Positions 1-11,800 of a stretch of 64,000 nt of DNA are shown piece by piece. The translations under genes and the position numbers were made by a program. Source of the stretch: Nymphaea colorata (taxonomy: Eukaryota > Streptophyta > Magnoliopsida > Nymphaeales > Nymphaeaceae); contig NC_045149.1 of NCBI RefSeq assembly GCF_008831285.2, positions 7,032,417-7,096,416 on the forward strand, read 5' to 3'. The stretch's first letter is position 1, and each line of letters begins with the position of its first letter. The notes beneath the pieces were generated by a model that saw only the letters and a list, made by a program, of their open reading frames with translations, had not been told where the DNA came from and did no database searches.

Positions 1-1423
1 CTCCCTCTCCTCCCTTTGTATCAACTCTAAGTTTGACATTAACCTCACAAGTGGTGATGTGGTCTTGGTCTGCGCCACCCACTCCTCCCTCTTGACCCAC
101 ATTTGGGTCAACATGGTCTCGGTCGGCCTCAGTGCTCTGTAGGGCAGGCTGGTCCCGCCCACGGTGATTGCTTTCGGCCTCCTCTGCAGCCTCTCTCGGC
201 ATTATTGAAGGTCTGACCGTATCAGTTCCCCTGTCTCACCCCTTTCCTTTGTTTGAAGGCTAACGGCAACTAAATTCTTGCCGGGCTGCACAGATTGAAG
301 GCATCCACCCGTGACACAATGGCTCTGCTGCTTAATTGGCTTGCACTTTTGGGAGGTAGATGCAGAGTGTCCAGCTTGTTTGTATGAGGATAAATAATGG
401 GAAAGCCGATGTTGCATCAACTTCTTTAGAGCCTCGATCCCGTATGAACAACACAAGTTTGAGGAAGAACACAAAAATTTTTATTTATATTTTACTATGG
501 CACATATCGGCGTCCTATCCGTATGTTTTGGCAGGAATCAGGACTTAAAGTTCCAATTTTAATAGGACATTTTTCAGCCACCTGGCGTGCCGCCACCCCC
601 TCCCCTTTTGGAAATATCATGGTTCAAAAGTCATTTTTAGCAAATGCACCATACATGTTTACATTGGTTTAGATGAGTGGGGTTTGACCCATTGTCCAAA
701 GAAGGCCTAAGCTTCAACCCAACCCCTCATTCCTCAAGGTATAGAGTCGGTCTCGGTTTCTTGAGATACTGATATGCTGTATTTCAACTTTCGTATCAGT
801 AGTCCCTCGTTTGCAGCACAGAAAGTCGACCTTCAAGGATTTGAAATGGATACCAGTCGCATGGTTGCCCCTACCTGATCCCATTATGCAAACCCCTTTG
901 ATATGTTTACATTGGTTGGGTAGCTGGAAATATTTGGCAGTTATGTAACGTTTTTAAACTTATGGCATATTAGTTGCTAACAATGTTGTTGGTATCGCCC
1001 GTATTCTCTGATATCCATCATCATTGGCTGCAAAATGGTAGAAAAATGTGCGAAAACGGCCCTTTTCGAAAATTAGCTTACATGGGGCCCTTATAAAAAA
1101 AAAAGGCTTGCATCAGCTCATCAGCCTTGTTTTAGCTGATATATTTATAAAATATATAATTTAATTTCGATTTTTTATGGTTGGTATGGCCTGATACAGG
1201 CCAATGCATATTGGTGATACGCATCCTTTTCGTGGATCCCATTATGGAACAAAATCTGATAATGATTCATAGAATGAGGGCATCAATGTATGCACATATA
1301 AGTGCATGCCAGGTCTCAGAATAAAAAATCAGATAGCAAAACATACAAAATGCAAAAAAAAAAGGAAAAAAGAAAAAGAAAAGAAAACAAACAAACATAG
1401 AACATTCCTTAAGGGATAGAACA
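1..1423. other. No gene recognised
   Basis: I see no supportable gene here. The first 450 bases are more GC-rich than what follows and carry a 90-codon frame on the minus strand (202-474) with scattered Cys and His residues. It lacks a clean zinc-knuckle spacing, so I do not call it. The remainder is AT-rich with short A-runs near 1350-1395. Confidence 0.5.
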
Positions 1424-1431
1424 TTCCTTAA

Positions 1432-1700
1432 GGGGCATAGCGCGTAGCTGGTTGAGTTAGGAATGAGTGAGGAAGCATGTCTCTTGTAGCTGGTTGAGTT
1501 AGGAATGAGTGAGGAAGCATGTCTCTTGTTTGATTCCTATAAGTATTACAACTCCATATCTTAACTATCAAAATATGAAGCACTGCTACCATTGATGCCA
1601 ACACAACCTAAAACCGTGGAAACGGGTAATTAAGAAAGGGAGAGATTTCTCACTCTCTTTTTTTTGGAGTGGGTCATAAGTCTCCCACTCATATGAAAAA
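1432..1700 (+). mobile_element. tRNA-derived SINE-like element with duplicated head
   Basis: The stretch opens with GGGGCATAGCGCGTAGCTGG. This resembles a tRNA 5' end with a pol III A-box (TAGCTGGTTGAG), and it is followed by a B-box-like GTTTGATTCC near 1526-1536. The head is present twice as a 42-bp perfect tandem repeat. The 3' limit is a guess, placed at the A-rich run near 1695. It could also be a decayed tRNA pseudogene; the lack of a recognisable anticodon arm favours a SINE. Confidence 0.4.
1445..1528. repeat. 42-bp perfect tandem duplication
   Basis: Positions 1445-1486 and 1487-1528 are identical, each starting TAGCTGGTTGAGTTAGG and ending GTCTCTTG. Just upstream, a 19-bp unit containing AACATTCCTTAAGGG is also doubled (about 1397-1434). 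Both duplications look like local replication slippage around the SINE head. Confidence 0.9.
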
Positions 1701-1868
1701 AAAAACGTAGCACACATCCTTTCAAATGATATCTTATGTCGAATAGAAAAGGTTCGAAACTGAATGTGAATCAGCGAAGCGTGATGATATCAGCAGCGGT
1801 GGGTTTAGTATCTCATTGATGTTATGTTATTTTTTAGTGGAAAATATGGTTCCTTCGAATATTCAAGG

Positions 1869-1869
<1 letters not shown>

Positions 1870-1904
<35 letters not shown>
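1870..1904. repeat. (CT)n(AT)n microsatellite
   Basis: A compound CT then AT dinucleotide tract. Confidence 0.95.
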
Positions 1905-2901
1905 GTCTTGTAATTAGATAACAAGGCACCATTTCTGAAGTGAGACTTGGTCACGCTGGTTTAACCTGCCATAGCCGTCATGTTTTCAATGCAAACTTGC
2001 AGGAGTTTTGGGTCCCATCTCTTACTTTTATTGAGAAATGAACTTATTGAAGAACAAACACAAAAAAGACAAAAGAAAAAAAAAATAAAAAACAGGATAT
2101 ATACCCCTTGAAAGAGCGAGACCACATAAGGCAGCCAGCCAGGTATCCACAGGAATGGACAAATCAAAGTGACCTACTTCGGAAAGAGTTGAACATCATC
2201 TCTTCTCTAGAAGAGCAAGAGTTTCCTTGAATGGACTGCTGTCAAAGAAAACAAACTCTTCCCAACATCTTCGTGCTAGTGCACCAACTAGTAGGTGCTA
2301 CCTCTCATTTTAAGATCCCTTGAAACCAAAAGATCTCAATTCCACAAAAAGCAATTATCAAGCTTCGACTAAAAAATACATTATACAACTAAATTTTTTT
2401 AATTTTTTTAATATATATATTTTTTTCAGGTGGGGCGATGGCCTAGACAGGCCAATTTTTTATATTCCATGAACTTGTCCTAATTTAAAATTAAAGTAAA
2501 TTTCTTATAAAATACAGTGTTTCATAAATTTGTCCAAACTTTTAAAGCAAATTAATAACGAACTATTCTCATTCTCATTACTAAACGGCCCCTTATAACC
2601 TTCAAACTTCAACTCTCCAAATTTATGTGGACAGAATTCTCATGCTTGAGAGTTGTTAGCTCATTATTTTTCATGGTTTTCCTTCCTGACATTACTCAAA
2701 CTGATGATATGTGTAAGAACGAGGATTACAATCTACACATGATTGAAAACTTCTCGGGTGTATTAACATTTTGAATAAACCCTCCAACGAACGGAATCCA
2801 CCCAAAGAAAAGAAAAATTCAGTGTGTGTTTCTCGATCACACGTGGTTCGTATCTCACCGCCATTATATATGTACATGGCTGCCGTTGTTTAAACTGTGG
2901 A
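1905..2901. other. 3' flank of the first PLP gene, no gene recognised
   Basis: AT-rich sequence downstream of the minus-strand PLP gene. It should contain that gene's 3' UTR, but I could not place a polyadenylation site with confidence. Short frames here are interrupted and match nothing known. Confidence 0.5.
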
Positions 2902-5324
2902 CTAGACGATGAAATCCACGAGCTCTGGATCAATGACTTCCGGTGTCTTCCTGTTGGTCGGAAAATCTGGAAGCGCCATGGCTACCCGCTTCGCTGCTTC
3001 CATGCATTCCGCATACTCAACATCCGTAGCTCCTGGTCCTTCGCACCTTGTCGACCTTTCCTCAACCCGTCCCAGCAATTTGATCATCTGGGTATACTCC
3101 GCACCCATCTTCTTGAAACTCCAGTCGCCGGACTTCCAGTCGAACCGGTAAAGGTTGAGGAAGCGGTGACCATAAGCAGCCACGAGCTCGACGGCGTCGA
3201 TCACGAAGTGAATCTCCTCCATGGGCATGTAGTAGCAGAAGCTCACCCTCGTCCACCCGGGCTTCACCGCGGTGTAACCCTTCTCAATGGTCTCCCGGAT
3301 GGCCGTGGACCGCGCCCTGTCGATGCCGAGGAGCGCGTGGCCGTAAGGGCCGGCGCAGGCGCAGCCGCCGCGCGCTTGTATACCGAACAGATCGTTGAGG
3401 AGCGTGGTGACGAAGCGGCAGTGGAGGTGCTTTCCTCCGGCTGCGGCGCCGGCGGGGTAGATGAGGAAGGAGATGGTGGGCAGGCGCTCCTTGATGGCGG
3501 AGTTGCCGAGAAGGCGGATGCGGCCGTTCTTCCCCAGCCGGGAGATGGCGACATCCAGGAACGCCCGCTCTCGGGAGCAGATGAGGTCGTGGCCCATGTA
3601 TTCCTTCACGGCGAAGGCGAGCGCCGCCCGTATCTTCTGCACGATTCCCGGCGTCCCGGCGTCCTCCCTTTCTTCCACGTCCTTGCAGTACAGTGTGTCC
3701 TGTTTCATGGGCACAATTTTCCGTCAGCGGACGCAAGATGTGAATGCAAATCGCGATGTCTTATAAGGGAGAATTGTTCTTACCTCTTCGCAGTAGCCAT
3801 TGACGAAGAGAACGGTGCCTCCGCCGCTGGTGGAGGGAGGGGCACCCTTGAGGCGGTAGAGGGCATTGTTGACGACCAGAATGCCAGGGCTGCCGGGGCC
3901 GCCGAGGAACTTGTGCGGGCTGATGAAGATCGCGTCGTACCCGTCTATTTCCCCCGTCTTCATCTCGATATCCACATAAGGACCACTGCAAGAAGCAGCA
4001 GAACACAAGTCAGAGAACTGAGAAGACTCAGAACCAGAAAGCTTCCCCGAAGAGGGGCATTTAGGCAGCAGCCATTACCGACCTGGAGGCGAAGTCGAAG
4101 CAGGCAAAGGCACCGTGCTCGTGCAGCACGCGGGCGATGGCCCTGGTATCAGTACAGATGCCGGTGACGTTGCTGCAGGCGGAGAAGGAGCCGAGCTTGG
4201 GGCGCGCGGCGTACTGTGGGGAGGCGAGGGCAGAGGCCAAGGCGCGAACGTCGATGCGGCCGGAGTCGTCGAGGCCGATCTCGACGACGTCGGCGAGGCT
4301 CTGGCGCCAGGAAAGGAGGTTGGAGTGGTGCTCGTAGGGGCCGGTAAAGACGACCCACCTGGCGGATTCCGGGAGGCAGCTGAGAACGCATCTCCGCACC
4401 ACCGACGGCACCGTCACCCCCATCACCTCCTGCAGCCGCTTGATGGCTGCCGTCGAGCCCGTGCCGCAGAAGATTAGGGAGGCGTCGCCGTCGGTCGCCC
4501 CCAGGCACCGCTTTACGTACTCGCCCGCCTCGTGCACCGCCGCCGTCGTCCTCAGCCCTACATGACTGTCCACTGTGTGCGTGTTCCCTGTCAAGAATTC
4601 AGAGCGGTCCTCCATTTTTCAGCTTCTCCATCAACAAGGAACGAATCGAACAAATTGCTAAATTTGAATGAATGCTCAAATCTAACTACTTCCAATGTGA
4701 TCTCCATTCACGTTCAAACAAGAAAAAGCGGCTTCGAACATCATATTTCGGAACAAAAATCTAGCGATTACTCCATGGGAAGGCATTAATTCTTAAAATT
4801 GGGTTTAGAAATTGCTCTTTACCTCTCCACTTAATTTCAAAGCATTTACCAAATTTGGAAAAATTTTTAAATTGAATACACGCTCTGATCTTGGTCATGG
4901 ACTGACTTGGATTTAAAACTGATACCAGAAGAACGTCGCCATCAAACGACACGGGCATGAACTCACCATAGAATGGAAGCACCTCCCTGCTGATATAATC
5001 CTCAACGCACTGCAGGAACCTCCCAGAAGCCGTGAAATCAGCGTACGTTATCTGGCGCCGGCCGAACGGGGTCTCGAACGCGGCGCCGTTGCCGATGATC
5101 TGTTTCTGCAGCCACGCGCACTTCTTCGCGTAATCATCGCCTACCCCCTTATCAAACAAGGCAAAGGGATCGAACCCGGCACCGCTGGTTGCGGTCTGCC
5201 CACCATCGTCTTCGTCGATGTACGAATCAAAGAGAGCCAACTTCACGCTTTCGAGATCGAACGGCTTGGCGGACTCGGAAAGGGTGGAGACCGTCATGGA
5301 TTGTTCAAGAAGGAGAGGACTCAT
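2902..5324 (-). CDS. Class-V aminotransferase / cysteine desulfurase-like PLP enzyme, tandem copy 1
   Basis: Four exons: 5324-4967, 4587-4083, 3985-3784, 3699-2902. All borders are GT-AG and phases join to 1863 nt (620 aa). The fold is the PLP-dependent class-V (NifS/SufS-like) superfamily, whose members move sulfur from cysteine or cleave C-S bonds; the substrate of this plant subgroup is not known to me. Visible motifs: FETPFGRRQITYADFTASGR near the N-terminus; a GTGSTAAIKRL phosphate-binding turn; GPYEHHSNLLSWR; SPHKFLGGPGSPGIL with the expected PLP lysine near residue 313; and RGGCACAGPYGH with candidate catalytic Cys 468/470, followed by KPGWTRVSF. No clear organelle-targeting peptide, so probably cytosolic (inference). 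The start is the first in-frame ATG; a second Met lies nine residues in. The 798-nt last exon is uninterrupted where copy 2 has an intron. Exons are strongly GC-rich, giving long meaningless antisense frames. Confidence 0.88.
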
Positions 5325-5437
5325 TAGAGAAGAAGAAGAAGAAGATCGAAAGAGAAAGAAGAGGAAAGGGTGGTAATAAAGAAGAAGAGATCAGAAACGG
5401 ACTGTGCTGGTGATCAGGAGACGCCGTGGAGCTGGGG

Positions 5438-5444
5438 AAATATA
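5438..5444 (-). promoter_or_regulatory. Possible TATA box of PLP copy 1
   Basis: TATATTT on the minus strand, about 115 nt upstream of the ATG at 5324. The intervening leader is rich in CTT repeats on the sense strand, typical of plant 5' UTRs. The match is not perfect and rests on position. Confidence 0.4.
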
Positions 5445-5638
5445 GATGCGAAGGGCGAGGGGGGAAGAAAGACGCCATAGAAGCAAGCGGTGGGCGAGGC
5501 TGCGGGGAGCTCGCAGGCAGTAATCTCGCCCCTGTTTTCCGCCAAAAACAGCGACCTCGGAAAGGTGGCGGTGGTGGAGGTAGCAAGGAATGGGCAGTAA
5601 TGGAGGCCAAGTATCTGCGTTCTCGAGTCTGGCCGTGC

Positions 5639-5649
5639 GTGGGACCCAC
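5639..5649. promoter_or_regulatory. Palindromic GTGGGACCCAC, TCP-type site
   Basis: GTGGGACCCAC is a perfect 11-bp palindrome and contains GGNCCCAC, the known class-I TCP factor consensus. It lies 315 nt upstream of the PLP copy 1 start, in a GC-rich promoter-like stretch (about 5590-5740). Binding is inferred only. Confidence 0.35.
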
Positions 5650-5949
5650 GGCCCACGTTCTTCACCAAGGGGACAACGTGTTCTCGGGGTTCTCCGCCGT
5701 CCATCCGACGGCCGTTCGTCGTTACGTGCGGCTGTGATTCGCCGGAACTTGAAAAAAAAAATATTTCGCCGGGAGTGGCGGTCAACTCGGTTGACTCAAA
5801 ATAAAGCAGCAAAGTATCTTGAATTAATACGTTTCTCTCAACTTCCTTCCGGCGAGGTCGCCGCTTTTTCGGTTCCATGGATGGGGCCGACCCTGGGATT
5901 CGATCTAGGGCTTAAACGGGTTGGATCTTAGCTAGTCAGATGTATTAAT

Positions 5950-6251
5950 TGAAATTAAATTTAGTCTATCCAATTCAAGCGTGGTTAATTGGATCAGCAG
6001 CTGGTATTGCTAGGCAGTTAGTTGTTTGCTTAATTGCGTCAACTTTCGATTTACAGTAAACTAATTTTCGTAGCATCATCTTCTTAAATGTGGATGCCCA
6101 AAAAGAAGGAAGTAAACTAATTATCGTCGCATCATCTTCTTAAATGTGGATACCCAAAAAAAAGGAGATATATATCCGTTCATATCGACCTCTATCGGTA
6201 AAATTTTTTATTTTTTAGAAAATTAATTGATTTATTACTTTATTGTATGAT

Positions 6252-6310
<59 letters not shown>

Positions 6311-7480
6311 TTTTTCATAAGAAAATATGAAGAGGAAAATCGTGAAGGAATCCCGATCATCTTGCAAATACAAGGACAGCGTAGGTTGAACGTGAATTCA
6401 GCTTCTCGCAAGTGTATGAAAATGTTTCGCCTCTTTGATTTTGACGATAACGCGTAAAATGACTTCCCACCTCCTCCGATGGGTTATACATTTTCCACTT
6501 TGGAACCTTTCTTCTGGGATCAATTCAGTTTGGTGGTCTAAGTTTTAGAGCTTATCCCAAAAAGAGGCCTCAAATTTATAAATTTCACATTCACGACCAC
6601 AATTTTGGTGGCAATTATTAGTTTGGAAGCATGGGCGCAGATAGTTGGGGGCTTTGTGGAGCGTATGCTCTACATAAGTTAATCTAAAACTTTGAATTTA
6701 CTTGTTAGATTTCGGTAAATTTGGGTTCAATTATATAGGGGTAACCCTACAAAATATGGGTTGTTGGGTAAAGGTGAATTTAAAATTTGACAATTATATA
6801 TTTAGTGTATGATGAAAAAAAAAAATTGAGTCTCATGGTGCATATCTTTTCATGTTGTTGACTAAAAAATTTGAAGTTTTTTTTTTTTTAGGTTTTCGTA
6901 CTCTTCGCACTCTAAGAACAACACACTAGAACATGATAGCAACCACATAATTTGAATTAAAGATTTAACCCACACATGAACAGATATCCACATATTGCAT
7001 CTCACTTGATATACTCAAGTAATGGGTAATGGTACAAACTGAACAAATCTAAAGCAATCAAAATAGTTATTAAATCGTTAATCACTCCACACAAAAAATA
7101 AAAACTCAAGAATGAAATTTTCATATAAAATTTGATCAAAGAAGCACTAACCTTAGTAAGTTTGGTGTCTATGGAGCATTGACCTGAGTCTGGAGTGGAC
7201 ACTACATTTGGCTGGCGTGAGCAGGGGCCCACACTAACCCAAACATAGCTCCGCTACTAGGGAGGCGACGGGCTTTCATGCTTATCTATGAGCTGGTTAA
7301 CACTTAACCTAAACATATTGGATTATGAATTAGTTAGTTTAAGTAAAATAAGGTTTCAGTGGTATTAAAGAGAAGAGCCCTTTCTTTTTTGTGGCAAGGT
7401 GGTTAAGGAAAACTACGGTTAAAAGGTTGAGTATTTTCGAATATTGGGTAAAATGTTGGACTCAAAGCTGAAGGTCCGAC
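5950..7480. other. Intergenic AT-rich sequence between the tandem PLP genes
   Basis: No gene seen. A TA microsatellite sits at 6256-6309. A short imperfect duplication (CGTAGCATCATCTTCTTAAA, then CGTCGCATCATCTTCTTAAA) lies at about 6069-6155. Near 7180-7265 there is a fragment (GGGCCCACACTAACCCAAAC, then CATAGCTCCGCTACTAGG) related to the dispersed CAGTTGCCCACAC repeat seen elsewhere in the window. Confidence 0.5.
6256..6309. repeat. (TA)n microsatellite
   Basis: An uninterrupted AT/TA dinucleotide tract of about 54 bases. Confidence 0.97.
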
Positions 7481-7489
7481 GTTAACAAT

Positions 7490-7740
7490 GGGCGGAGGAA
7501 GGCGCGGGAAGGTGCTTTGAGGGTGTAGCAAGAAAGGACACGTGTACGGTCAAGAGATCCATGAACGCGTTGTCCCCGCGGCAGATCGGACGGCCTTCGC
7601 GCGTCCAATATATTTTAAAGCTCAGGCTGAACCTGGATACGGCCTCCCGCTTCGGTCCAACCCGGGAGCCAACTCTTTTCCGTTGGCAGTAGTCACCTTC
7701 AGAGTGGGTCCGACGGACTCTGGCAGGAACAACATTTTGG
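7490..7740. other. GC-rich island without a recognised gene
   Basis: About 250 bases markedly richer in G+C and CpG than the flanks. It contains ACACGTGTAC (a G-box/ABRE-type core) near 7538 and GTGGGTCC (a class-I TCP half-site) near 7704. It sits between the 3' end of PLP copy 2 and the 5' end of copy 1. Its composition resembles the region upstream of copy 1, so a relic promoter or first exon is possible. No coding frame is convincing. Confidence 0.35.
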
Positions 7741-8139
7741 ATTTTATCGGGTCTTTCGCTAACACTAAAAATTTGTTTTAAAAATAAAATAATTTTTAAA
7801 AATACTTGTTCCAATGTTATATGAATTTGTTTTATTTTTGAAATAAATTCATAAGATAGTAACAATATTTGACGGATTTATGAGACATTAACAATGTGTG
7901 CGATGGCCCCATTGCGGAACATTCAAAATTGTAAGCTTACTCGATATCAATCAAAAAGAACAAATGATAAATGGGATGGAATCAACTGTCGGCGTAAATA
8001 ATAAAAATAGAACTGAAGGACATTTGTTATACGTCAGAAACTTTAAGCATGTGGGTCAAGACCAAGATTATACTAATTTTCATATTGTATCGCGGAAATG
8101 CGCCTAAGTGCATCTGCAAGTTCACATATACATGCTCTA

Positions 8140-8267
8140 AAGATCGGAAAATTGGCTATAAATGCCGTGCTCTCAGACCATAGGGCCCAAAGGAATAGCA
8201 CCAACAGAAATCGAACTGGTAATGTGCCGCCATCATGTCAGCTGTCTAACCAATTGCGCTATGCCCC
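8140..8267 (-). mobile_element. tRNA-derived SINE or tRNA pseudogene
   Basis: Read on the minus strand from 8267: GGGGCATAGCGCAATTGGTT supplies a tRNA-like 5' end with an A-box. About 45 nt later CAGTTCGATTTCTG is a near-consensus B-box. The anticodon region does not fold cleanly, so a functional tRNA is unlikely. Sequence beyond 8196 would be the SINE body; its end is not clear. Confidence 0.5.
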
Positions 8268-8269
8268 TT

Positions 8270-8856
8270 AATGTACACGCATATACGTTATGCAAACACA
8301 ATGATCATTTCCCGCACATTCAAATTTCATAAACACATGTATATACACACACGACATTTAGAAATATACATTGTTCATTTATTTGATACAATATCATACA
8401 TAACTCTGAAATCATATATCATACATAACTCTGCAATCATATTGGCTGATATGCCAAACATTAACTTCATATATTTCCAAGAGCTGAGACCAACTAAAAG
8501 AGTTGAAAGAGGGTTTCAACCTTTATATGATTTATTCATGGTAGCAGGGCAGGTAGGTGAAAGAGGGTTTCACACATCTTGCTCTATCCATGATAGTATG
8601 AACCTATATATGCTGCATAATACTGGACAACTTTCCTAAGGTGAAAAAGGCTTTCACCACAATCAGTTATTGAAGCACAATACCAGAGGTTTATTGTTCA
8701 GGCGAAAAAGATTTTCACCTTTACTAGAGGTAAATAGCTAGTAACACTATTAATGCATGGATGGATGGCTATATTGATCGTGATATATAACACTGATCTA
8801 GACTAACTAAGCTATGCTTAATTGATTTTATATGTTCCATGTCGATTATGTTCCGG
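8270..8856. other. 3' flank of PLP copy 2, no gene recognised
   Basis: AT-rich sequence with a local duplication (CATACATAACTCTG twice near 8395-8432) and three short GTGAAAGAGGGTTTCA-like motifs between 8500 and 8730. It contains the 3' UTR of the gene ending at 8857. Confidence 0.45.
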
Positions 8857-11800
8857 CTAGGTCATGAAGGTGACGAGCTGCGGATCAAGAACTTCCGGGA
8901 TGGCGCGGCTGGTTGGAAAATCAGGCAGTTCAGCTGCTATACTCCTTGCAATCTCCAAGTACTCCTCATACTTGCTGTTTGTGTCATTGCCTGGACTGCA
9001 CAGGCATGTTCTGCTTGATTGAGTTTTCTCGAGTAATTTCATGACCTTCTTGTACCTGAATCCGGATTTCATGAAGTTCCAGTTACCAGTCATCCAGTCA
9101 AATTCATAGAGGTGAAGGAACCGGTAGCCATAGGCGGCGACGAACTCGATCGCGTCGGTGACAAATGCCATCTCTTCATTAGGGGAGTAGTAGCAAAAGC
9201 TCACCCTGGTCCATCCTGGTTTGATTCCGTCGTATCCCTGCATCAGAATGTGCACCATATAGCTAGAGTTAACCCAAGAACCTACTTTGTGGGGTTGGCT
9301 GGCGAGGCTCTTCTCTTATGTAAGTGCCCATGTGGACCTAGAGATGGAGTACACAAAATGACTCGGGTCCATCTCAGCTGATCATGTGCTAATCAGCCAG
9401 GGTAAGAATGCATGGGTCATACTCGGGCTAGTCTGAATAACTAGGCTCGATATGCTTTGTTCTATCCATAGTCACAATTAACACATCTGAGTTTTAAACA
9501 ACAAAGTTTTTCTTGGGTATAAAACGGTGAACTTAAAAAAAAAAGGAAAAAAATAAAAAAAAATATGGTAAATTTATAAAAAATTTAAAAAACTAAAAAT
9601 GAGGAGAAAATAAAATAAATGAGAAACAAATAATACAAACGTCAAAAGGTAAGTGTATTTGCATCAAATAAAAAATAGACATTTTAAAAGTGAGGGAAAA
9701 ATATGGTAATTTTTTTAAAATTAAAAAAAAAAAGTAAAAAATGCATTTTATGTGACTATGCTTCTATCCTCTTGGACTGATCGATTTTTCGGATCAAACG
9801 TATGTTCAGCATTATGGATAAAGCCGGAAAATTATGGCTAAGAAACATTAGGTGTAACTTGTTGGGGGAAAACACATATGTAAGGTGTTAGCGTATCGGG
9901 TTGGGCCTGAGGCGGGTAGGCAATTGGTCACTAGTTCAAGTGGCATGGTATGGGCTGGAGAGACGGCTTGTACCAAATTGGGAAACAATGTGCGTTGAAA
10001 TAGTAGGGAATTAGGGAATGAGGTTGGTGTAATATGTAAACATACCATTTCAATGACAGACCGGATGGCCTTGGACAGGCCAGAGCCAATGCCGAGGAGG
10101 CAGTGGCCGTATGGCCCGGCGCAGGCACAGCCGCCGCGCGCCTGGACGCCGAAGAGATCGTTGAGTAGCCTGGTGACGAGGCGGCAATGGAGGTGCTTGC
10201 CGCCGCGCTCGGGCGCCTCCAGCGGGTAGATGAGGAAGGAGATGACGGGCTGGTGGTGGAGGCCGGGGTTTCCCAGCACCTTGACGCGCGGGTTGCTCAG
10301 CAGCCGGGCCACGCTCATGGTGGCGAGGGCCTTCTCCTTGTGGTAGATGAGCGCGTGGCCCGTGTACTCCTTCACCGCGAAGGCAAGGGCTGCCCGTATC
10401 TTCTGCACGATGCCTGGGGTGCCCGCGTCCTCCCTCTCCTCCACGTCCTCGCAGTACAATGTGTCCTGTGATTTTTTTTCCCTTTCAAACACGCGTACTT
10501 CTCTTTTTGGCAAAAGAAAAATAAATATTACGTTTGATTTTTTTTTTTTTACTAATTTAACTGCCTAAATTATGTAGAAAACACTTCATCATATATATAT
10601 TTTTTAAATTATTTAATTCTTCTCATGACTCATGAGAAGGAATTTTTTATTTTTTTTGGGAAAAAGAAAGGGTTCTTTGACTCCACATATTTTAAATGAA
10701 TTCTGTTATATTACGTAACACTATTCTATAGAATATACTGCTTCTTGCCGTGTATGCACGTATTGTGCTATTTCTTATAAAAGAATTGTGTGTGTGTGTG
10801 CGCGCGCGTGAGAGAGAGACAGGGTGCAGGCATGCATGCACTCATGCATGGCCGGTGCGGTAGAGCGCGTACCTCGTTGTGGGCGTGGGGGCCGACGTAG
10901 CGGACGGTGCCGCCGCCGCTGGTGGAGGGGGCGACTCCCTTCAGCCGGTAAAGGGCATCGCTGATGAGCAGGATGCCGGGGCTGCCGGGGCCGCCGACGA
11001 ACTTGTGAGGACTAAGGAATATGGCGTCGTAGCCGTCCGCCTCCCCCGACTTCATATCTATCTCCACGTAAGGACCGCTGAACAGAATCAAAACAAAGAA
11101 AATGAAGCCGATTTCATTCCATGGGCAGCGTCAAATTCATGCTTACAGATCGAGCAATATTGCGTACCTGGAAGCAAAATCGAAGCAAGCGAAGGCGCCG
11201 TGCTCGTGGAGGAGGCGCGCGATCGCCCTGGTGTCGGTGAGGACGCCGGTGATGTTGCTGCAGGCGGAGAAAGTGCCGAGCATCGGCCGGCCGGCGTACT
11301 TAGGGTTCTCCAGCGCGCTCTGCAGCGCCTCGACATCCACCAGGCCCGCCTCGCTCAGCCCGATCTCCACCACCTCCGCCAGGCTTTCCCGCCACGACAG
11401 CAGGTTCGAGTGGTGCTCGTAGGGCCCCATGAACACCACCCACCGCTCCGACTCCGGCACCTGACTCAGCACCGACTTCCGCAGGATGGACGGCACCGCT
11501 ATGCCGATGACTTCCTGCAGCCGCTTGATCGCCGCCGTGGCGCCGGTGCCGCAAAAAATGAGCGCGTCGTGTGGGCCGCCGCCGAGGCATTTCTTCACGA
11601 AGCTCGTCGCTTCGTGCACCTTCTTAGATGTGATCAGCCCGACATGGCTGTCTTCAGTGTGAGTGTTCCCTGCCCACATCGCGAATCACACCAAACTCGC
11701 TGAGTATTTCTTCATCGCAGTCAGGTTCAAGTTGAATTTCAGATTCCATGAAAAATCAAATCTAAGTCTTTTCCTTTAAATTGATTCATTTGTATGATTT

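Noticed and set aside
2824..4167. 447-codon open frame on the plus strand over PLP copy 1
   Set aside because: It lies antisense to GC-rich exons and runs through an intron; the minus strand carries the conserved PLP motifs. The frame is a composition shadow.
8196..8267. Functional tRNA gene on the minus strand
   Set aside because: Pol III boxes are present, but the anticodon arm does not fold cleanly; better explained as a SINE head or pseudo-tRNA.
10879..11703. 274-codon plus-strand frame over PLP copy 2
   Set aside because: Same reason: antisense shadow of exons 2 and 3, with no recognisable domain.
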